A DNA stretch of 64,000 bases, taken from Sphaerulina vaccinii (lineage: Eukaryota; Ascomycota; Dothideomycetes; Mycosphaerellales; Mycosphaerellaceae). The stretch covers positions 1,364,001 to 1,428,000 of the forward strand of contig JAKUDP010000013.1 in assembly GCA_022570795.1 (NCBI GenBank), read 5' to 3'. Positions 56,849-64,000 of the stretch are shown here, one piece after another. The translations under genes were made by a program, and so were the position numbers. The notes under the pieces were generated by a model that was given only the letters and a program-made list of their open reading frames with translations, was not told where the DNA came from and ran no database searches. Within the stretch, counting starts at the first letter, position 1. The number at the start of each line of letters is the position of its first letter.

Positions 56849-57348
56849 ATGCAGTTCAAGAACATCATCGCCACCATCGCGGCTCTGTCCGTTGCCAGCG
56901 TCCTCGCAAGCCCAGTGCCAGCTGAGGTAAGCCCCATGAATCAACTCCAACGAGCACGCAGTTACTAATGCTCACTCTACAGAACGGTATCTCTGCTCGC
57001 TCTGCTGAATCTCGTAGCAGCAACATGGACGTTGCCGCCATTAAGCGTGACGTCCAGAAGGAGGACATGGTCAACTCGGCCAACGAGTACGCCACGGCGC
57101 ACATCGGCCAGCAGGCAACTCAGGCAGATGCCGCTGCCGCCCAGCAGGCTGCTGCCTTCTACGGAACTCCTAACTGGTATGGTGACTACAACGACTGGGA
57201 CTGGGGATTCAACGTCCAGTGGACCCTTCCGCAGTGGTACTACGTGTACATGTACAACACTTGGCCAAACCAGCGAGACACCTGGCAGAACAGCTTCAAC
57301 GGCAACGTCAACAGCTTCAACCGCAACTGCGTGGCTCTCATCTGCTAG
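56849..57348 (+). CDS. small secreted Trp/Tyr-rich protein, 147 aa
   Basis: Exons 56849..56926 and 56983..57348, with a 56-nt intron (GTAAGC ... CTACAG). The signal peptide is MQFKNIIATIAALSVASVLA, cut before SPVPAE. A pro-region ends in a dibasic-like site (AAIKRDVQKED). The middle is Ala/Gln-rich (QQATQADAAAAQQAAAFYG), and the C-terminal 50 residues are packed with aromatic residues (NWYGDYNDWDWGFNVQW, PQWYYVYMYNTWP) and end NCVALIC with the only two Cys. The ATG follows a CA-rich leader (CTCTATCAAC). Size, secretion and aromatic content resemble uncharacterised apoplastic proteins. I know no matching family. Confidence 0.75.
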
Positions 57349-58309
57349 ACGAACAACGTACTTTGCTGATGATGGACGCTACTGCGCTGATGATACTGGT
57401 GAAGGTGAGGAGGAGTGGTGGTGTTTGTCGAGAGGTGGATGCGGATGCTGCAACTATACTAATGCGATTAATATGTCTGTTAGATTAGTTTGTTTCCTGT
57501 GCTTATACCTAAACACAATCGAATGCGTCTTCTATGTGCAGCCAAAGCATCCATTACATGGTAACAGGAGCGAATCAGCTCTGAGCGACCCTTTCACTGT
57601 CTTGTGACGACGACAGCAAGCCAAGCAGCACATTGGGTCCTCGATGCGGAGAGCTCATTGCCCTATACTTAGATGACCGAGGTATACAGTGAAAGAAGAC
57701 CGTCATCAAAACTATCGTGTCGTCCGTAAGTGCTAATTGACGAGTTGATCACCCCTCACTTGAGTATGGCCAAGGCACGGCTTTTACAGTGAAGCAGCGG
57801 CAAATCACTCACTCTACCGAAGCAACGGGCTATTACTGTTAAGATCAGTCAACATGATTCCAGGCTGCGGCCAAGAGGTGCTGTACGATGCTGACGTGCA
57901 TTTTGTAGTCGGAGTTCATCCTTCCCAGAGGCTTCGGAACTCGGTCTTGCATCCTTCAGGAGGAACCGTATAAGTCTTCCTGTGACCTCCTCTCTTCGTG
58001 GTAGCCGTGTCTGTCATCTACTGTTGCCTTGTATCACAAGACAGCGTTTTCCTTCTCGATCACGTTTATCGAGGCCGAGCTGGGATCACTTCATCTAATA
58101 TATTCACTTGGTACGGCCGTACCATCTCATGCCAAGACTCACGTTGGGTGGAAGAGAGCGACTAGTGAACGCGCTAGGAGAAAGAGAAGAAGTTGAACAA
58201 TGGGAGCTGTATCATTTCGATTGCAGCATTATGGTGTGGAGAGTCATCTGTAAGCCCTCTCGTCATCACATCATCAAGTCATCTATACTTAGGATACAAG
58301 AGTGCACAC
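57349..58309. other. intergenic, no gene seen
   Basis: About 960 bp between the secreted-protein gene and the 3' end of the second OPT gene, with short frames only. Confidence 0.5.
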
Positions 58310-60759
58310 TTAGCAGGCATCACCTGGGCATGCGATGTTCGTGCCATAAGGATCTGGACCTGCAATGCCCGCAACCTGGAAGACAGCGTTGATGACACCA
58401 CCAATACCCTCACCAGCGATGAGACCGGCAGCAATGGCATATCCGTAGATGTCGAAGCTCTGCGGGTTGCGCTTCGCCCAGAAGTAGCATGGAGCAGCAC
58501 CGATGATCATGGCCAAACCTGGAACGATGTTAGCAAGGTGTTTTATATCATAGATGAAAGGACTACTTACCATAGTAGGTCTGTGGCAGCACAAAGGCAA
58601 GACCAATGCACATCATGTTGGGGTGGTAGACTCTGTACTTCTCCCATGTGCCGGTGTATGCGTAGTGCCTGACGAAGATCATAGCCGCACCAAAGCATGA
58701 GAAGACGATAGCGAAGATACCACTGCTTGTAGGAACTGGGAATGTTGGATCAGTCATGGCGACTGCGACGGCTCTCCAGGCTGAGACAGATGGAGCGCTG
58801 AATGGGCAGGTCTCCGCGTTGATGTCGATGATGCAAGGGTAGGCCTTGACGAAGAGCATGAAAAGTGCTGGAGCCAGGAACACGGCGACGATCGTGCCTA
58901 GACCTTGGGCAACCCACTGCTGCTTTGGCGATGTCTTGAGGAGGAAACCGACGCGGAAGTCGCCAACAAGATCAGAAGCTTGGTTGGCACCGATGGATGC
59001 CAGAGAACCACCAAGCAAGTTGAGGCGTTGAGCGTGCTCGACCTGCCAGTGCTCTCCCTTAGTAGCACCTCCGAGAACAATCTGAGATGCCTTGCTGGCA
59101 GCGGTCAAGGGCGTGATATCAGTCACACCAGCGCATTGCACAGCCAGAAGGGAGAAGAAGAAAGCCAGGAAGATGGAGAGCAGAGACATGCCGATTGGCA
59201 TGTCGAACTGCACGCCCATGACAACGCAAGTGAGGATGACGATGGCGATGAGTGGCACCAACCACATCCACCACTTAACAAGCTCCTTGTCCTCAGCAAA
59301 GTCCTCGACGAGGTCAGTCTTCTGCTGGGCTCCTTTCTTCTCGAGGTATGGGCTCGAGCCACGACCCATCGCCTTACGGGCGCTGTTGATACCAGAGCAG
59401 GCGCCGCGGCAGACAGCCTTTGAAACGTGGAAGAACACCTTGTACTGAAGACCGAGCTCCACAAAGGAGACGACAATCATGAGCAAGACACCAGGCCAGA
59501 GCAACCAGAAACGTGGAGATGGGTGATCCTTGTTTGATGCCTTTGCGCCGAGCGAGGCAAAAGACACATAGCCCTCCCACTTTGGATCACCGCCAGAGGC
59601 ATCCAGACCGAAAGCTGCATTGTAATGGACGAGCGTTGGGCCGATAATGCCCCAGGCAAGGATAGAGCCTCCGTAGAAAGAGATGGCAGTGTTCAAGCCA
59701 ACAAGCATGCCAGCGCCAATGAAGGCTGGAGTCCACTCAATCAGCCAACCCCAGTTCTCAACATTGATGGCAGCATTGTTATAGTTTCCCCAGATAAAGA
59801 ACCAGGTGAAGATGTGCCAATCCCAGAGGATTCCGAGAGCATATTGCGACACAACACGGAGAATGACGGCGACAGAGAAGGCCCAAGCGAGTGCCCTCAT
59901 CTTCATCTTGGCGATGGCCTCGCCAGTAGCGGCCATATGCATAGCTCGGATTGTCATCGCAGTGGCCGAAGGAGTTGGGAAGATGAGCTTAAGCTCCCTT
60001 GCGACGTAGATGATGAAGAACTTGCGGAGAGGTGTCGACATGAGGAATCCAAAGTAGCCACCAACCAGAGTCAGCGTAATCAGACGTGGGAAATCCTCAC
60101 GAGGTGTCGTCAAGAGTCCGAGCTGGTACAGAGCTGGAATACCGGAGATGAAGACACTGCTGAGACCACCAGCTGCAGTTGCAGCCGTTTGAACGATGTT
60201 GTTCTCGCGAGGACCGAAGTCACCACCGAAGATTGGGAAGCTTTCTGGCAGTTTGCGACCAAGAGGCTTCAGCACCGCAAATCCAATGATAGCACCGAAC
60301 AACGAGGCTGAGAACGTCCAGCCAGTCTTGAGACCAAGGTAGACATTGGAGGCGTTGACAAGAGCACCGCAGATAACACCGATGATGAGCGCACGTACAG
60401 TGACGATGTAGTGTCGCTCTTCTGGCAAGTCGTTGAACGGTGTGAAAGGATCCACGTCGGTATGCTCTTGTCCTGGCTTTTCGAAGTCGACTTCCTCCAT
60501 CTCGCCGACATATGTCGACTTCTGGAGATCTTCCTTCTCGTTGACACGCTCGGATTCCGAGGAAGCGGAGGCCAGCTCCTCGACCTCACCATGCAGTCCG
60601 GGTGTGTTGAAGACATTGCGCTTCTCTGTGAGCGGCGGGACTTCTGGGTTGATGTTGCCCTGTGAGTCCGTCAGCTGTCTGCGCGATGCATCAAATGCAT
60701 GTGATGTGACATACCATTGGCATTACCGTGTGGTCTATGACTTCGTTGACGTTCGCCAT
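58310..60759 (-). CDS. OPT-superfamily transporter, YGL114W/YSL-like clade
   Basis: Exons complement(58310..58518, 58571..60659, 60715..60759), 780 aa. The first exon (MANVNEVIDHTVMPM) joins GNINPEVPPLTEKRNVFNTP through a 55-nt intron (GTATGT...CACAG). The last splice gives QTYYGLAMIIGAAPC. After an acidic N terminus (EEVDFEKPGQEHTD) the membrane part starts RHYIVTVRALIIGVICGALV and has about 14-16 helices with the motif NASNVYLGLKTGWTFSASLF, and later GVTDITPLTAASKASQIVLG. This motif defines the clade that contains yeast YGL114W and is related to plant YSL carriers of metal chelates. The substrate is unknown. It differs strongly from the peptide-type OPT at 28993, so the window has one member of each branch. 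Confidence 0.93.
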
Positions 60760-63700
60760 GATGAGTAGTGTCTCTTCACCCAGACACAGGAAGATGAATA
60801 TGTCTTGCGAAAGAATGCAATACGTGAGTACGATACCAGTCGAGCCAGGGCATGAGCTATCTATATGAACAGCATGGCCACCCTCGTGCGCGAGCGAACC
60901 GAACCAAGGGTCCTGGACCGTTGTGCTGCATGGTCGCACTGGCTATCTGCGTGTATCTCTAACCCATCGTAGAGTCAGCCACACAGAACGCTCGTATACC
61001 TGGATTAGCTGCGAGAGAAGCTCTGTAGAAGCAGATGAGCGGCCTGATGCCTGCCTAAATTGGTATGGTCCGGCATGTGAGGTATCGCTAGGATCAGCGT
61101 CCGAAGTCTGTGCACGTCTTGCGGGAGGCCAACGCCGCCCAGCGGCACGACATTTTCGAGATCCTGCACCGCGGCACTGTCCAGAAATCCACTTCGATAT
61201 CAGCGGCTATGCCACCTGTTGCCAGTTTAGAGATGACTTTGTGAGTATTCTGACAAGTAACAAGTGCAGGTATTGCCCGAGGCTGATAAGCTACCGAGAC
61301 TGAGCGAATAGGAAACCTCATGGGCTCTCGGCTTTCGTAGTAGTGGCGTGTCATTAGCTGGGTTCCGGCGATCTCTCTCGTGAAAGAGCTCGCGAGCTCT
61401 TCTTCATTCGATACCACGTCCGTTGGCCAAGAGATGTTGGCTGCTTTTCAGAAGCAAAGGATCGCCAATTCCAGAGAAGCAGCCGCCAGGGCGTGGAGTC
61501 TGAAATTCGCATTGCACAACTTATTGTCAAGCAATTACGAAGGGGACCAAGGCCACCTTGGCCTGCAGCTGTAGACAAGAATAATAGCACATCATCAGCA
61601 TCCTCGCCCACCACCTCGAACAAGCACAAAGTTGGCATGAGGTCTGGGCCAGGTTGATCAAGATACCATGTGGAAGATGCGTGCCGGCCAAGGCTATGGT
61701 CCTCTGAGATTACCACAGCACAATCCTGATCGCTGCAGTGCTTCTTCCTTCGTGCTCCTTGGCAACGCAGCTTCGACGTCGTAGAGGTGGCAGCTCTAAG
61801 CCAGGAGAGGAAGCTCAATCGTCGCATCAAGCATTTCGTGCGGCAACAAGGCGGTTGTTGGTGTCGCAGAAAGGAAGGTTGGCGCTGGCAGGTCTCGCCA
61901 CTTCCCCACAAAGCACATGCCAAGCTAACGATTCATCCTTCGCGCACGCCTCGACCGTCTTGCGCAACTTCGAGATATGGCAAAAAGTCTACACATGTAG
62001 CATATGCATATGCTTCGACTGGCGCTTAGCAGCGGCAGTACGAGAGTGTGAAGAACGAATCGTACATGCATTTCGCTATGCAGATAGCACGTTATCTGTC
62101 ACGTTTGTACGCGAACCGACCGGCCAAATCCGACGAGAATCGACCCACTTCAATGGTAACGCTACCACTGTCTACTGTCTTGGCGAAGAACTATCAAAAG
62201 ACCGTGTCTATGGACACGAGATTGCCGGAGTCGACTACGTGAGGCACAGTGCACCGTCCAAAATCGCGTCCGACAGCGACGATTGTTGGATGCGAACGAA
62301 CACCGAGCACATGACAGCCAGCCAGCCTGATGAAGGTGGCAATATGTTGGCTATGATCCTTCGCCAAAGTCAATGTATGAGATGCAGGTGATGTGGCCAT
62401 TTGACCAATGAACGCAACTCGATATACTGGTGATCTTTAAGTGTTCAACGCCAGACATCGCTCACTCCGAATGTATGCTGACACTGTGCAGCCTTGAAGT
62501 ACAGCCCAGCACACGAAGTCAGGCCAATGTGAAGAGTTCTTGTCTTGTTAAGCCTTTGTGCCTGTAGATTCTTGACGGTGAGCGCCAGGAAAGCTTTGGC
62601 CGCAGTGGCATAAGCTTGTACCGTGTCGCATGGAAGCATTTGGTGACCGGGCGATGTGAGGTTCCCGCATCCTCACTATGGCGGCGCATAGTGTTTGTGG
62701 AGCTATCTCTTCTCGTATGACAGCTCAGAGCTGTGAGATGGCATTGCTTGGTCCTCGATGCTGGTCGTGGTCTGCCAGTATTCGTCACACAATGTCTAGC
62801 AGAGTATGATGAGCTCTTCGGCAAGGCCGGTGCTAGTCTTCACTGAAGGACTGGGAAGCGAAAGGCCAGGCACTCGACTCGCCGTAGTGGATCAGTGGTG
62901 AGATTCTTAGGGTTGCCCGAAATTTGTGGGACAACCTGTGGGACGACGACAGCGACCTCAAGTCCAGTTCTCGGTATACAAGATTCCTACCCGTGGCTAT
63001 TCAATACGATACAAGAATGCTTGGTTGTCTTCATGCCGATCACGAATGTTTTGCAGATGCTGTCGCCATTTCCTCGAATTAACGGTTTTTCGAAATTTGA
63101 CACCTTTTGGGAATGTGACCACCGACATGGACAAGCTACACCCCAGCTCTCGTAACTTGACAAGCTGGGTAGCGTCCAGACAACCAAGACGAAAGCCTAC
63201 AAGAACGTCAGGAATAGTAAGAGCTACGAACTGTGTCTCGAAGAATCGTGGAGCTGCACTGCCTTCAGCATAGCTATACCAAGAGGTTGTAGAAAGGCGA
63301 CTGCAACATAAAGATTGGCTAACGGTGACAATAGAGGTATACACGCCAACTATGCTCAGTCACGTACATGGGATCCTACAAATCGCCAGTCTTGATCCGC
63401 CATATTATCGCCTGTAGCAGTCCTTATCGTCGAAGACCGTCCACTTCCCATTACTTCGCCCAAGAACCCAAGTCGTATACTTCGGACACTCAATGCTCGG
63501 CCGTGTTCTTGCACTTCAACGCAGCAGAGCCATAACCGCATTCATCACTACAGTCTGAAGAGCAGTTAGCAAGTGTGATATGGGATAAGGAAGCTGAGCT
63601 GGACTGACAAACAGAACTGCAATGGCTAGTAGATAAGCCACCATGGAGGAAACATATTGGGTTGATTGGAGTGTCTTCGAAGTCGATGCAGTTGTTGTGG

Positions 63701-64000
63701 ATGGTTTCTGATATTCGTGAGCTGGCTTGTTTCTTCACTTGTTGATCACAATATGGTCAAAGGAATTCGCCACCTCCTTATATGCTCAGCTTCTACTCCT
63801 CACCGGCACGACATCCGCACGAGCTATCAGCGGTGCCAAATAGCAAACTCTCTAAATCTGGCAAGATGAAGCTCACGATCTCTGCCTACTGGTCGGCTTA
63901 TCACGAGGACACGACGACTTCGCATTCGACTACTGCATCGAGTCGAGCGACTACGATGTTCCTAGAGAACGAACATCATGTGTGAAAAGTAGATTATTGA
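60760..64000. other. 3.2 kb without a recognised gene
   Basis: Two larger frames overlap here: plus 61738-62391 (217 codons; the first ATG-like start is not convincing) and minus 61354-61923 (189 codons). They cross each other and neither has family motifs or clear splice neighbours. Further short frames up to 64000 are not supported. The first few hundred bases should be the promoter of the OPT gene. Confidence 0.4.

Noticed and set aside
59625..60311. 228-codon plus-strand frame
   Set aside because: Antisense to the OPT transporter; composition follows the membrane-helix codons of the true gene.
61738..62391. 217-codon plus-strand frame in the last 3 kb
   Set aside because: It crosses a similar-sized minus frame, shows no motif and has no splice context, so I could not support either as a gene.
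62889..62925. Short likeness to an 18S rRNA segment (GGTGAGATTCTTAGG)
   Set aside because: The match is brief, diverges at once on both sides and no other rRNA sequence is near.

Overview
The window is nuclear DNA of a filamentous ascomycete (Pezizomycotina). Signs of this are short introns of about 45-80 bp (a few are longer) with GTAAGT-like donors and CTAAC-type branch sites, one gene per about 2.3 kb on both strands, and typical families: HET domain, TRI12-type MFS, Zn2Cys6 regulators, GH12 and GH42 enzymes, OPT transporters and small secreted proteins. The gene set would fit a Dothideomycete, but that is an inference. Most gene models below were spliced by hand from adjoining reading frames.

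Layout. 1-4 kb: the end of an unknown gene and an ERAD Hrd3/SEL1L homologue. 4-9 kb: an unusual Zn2Cys6-like low-complexity protein, a divergent hypothetical gene, and a damaged secreted metallopeptidase. 9-11 kb: a TRI12-type efflux pump. 11.3-13.3 kb: a tandem array of eight divergent units of about 250 bp with no convincing coding potential. Each unit has a TATA-like element, a tRNA-type A box at a fixed distance, paired hairpins and a conserved 3' box. It looks like a family of small RNA genes transcribed by RNA polymerase III and is the most interesting object here. 13.4-20 kb: Nop6, an MFS transporter, a hypothetical gene and a Ser/Thr-rich secreted protein. 20-28 kb: a relic zone with a decayed GH12 glucanase, a decayed HET gene and local repeats around an intact AcuK/ERT1-type gluconeogenesis activator. 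28-38 kb: an OPT oligopeptide transporter, an intronless secreted GH42 beta-galactosidase and a UbiB/ABC1 kinase-like mitochondrial protein. 39-48 kb: a Pro/Tyr-rich secreted protein, an F-box-like protein, ribosomal protein eS27 and a seven-exon otubain. 49-54.8 kb: COP9 signalosome subunit 2 divergent from splicing factor Cwc25, then Rho3. 56-61 kb: a small Trp/Tyr-rich secreted protein and a second OPT transporter of another clade. Nothing is recognisable beyond 60.8 kb.

Housekeeping functions include ER quality control (Hrd3), ubiquitin and NEDD8 control (otubain, CSN2), splicing (Cwc25), ribosome production (Nop6, eS27) and polarity (Rho3). Accessory functions are peptide and metal-chelate uptake (two OPTs), drug efflux (two MFS), polysaccharide breakdown and secretion. 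Four otherwise conserved genes seem to need a one-base frame change, which points either to indel errors in the assembly or to decay.
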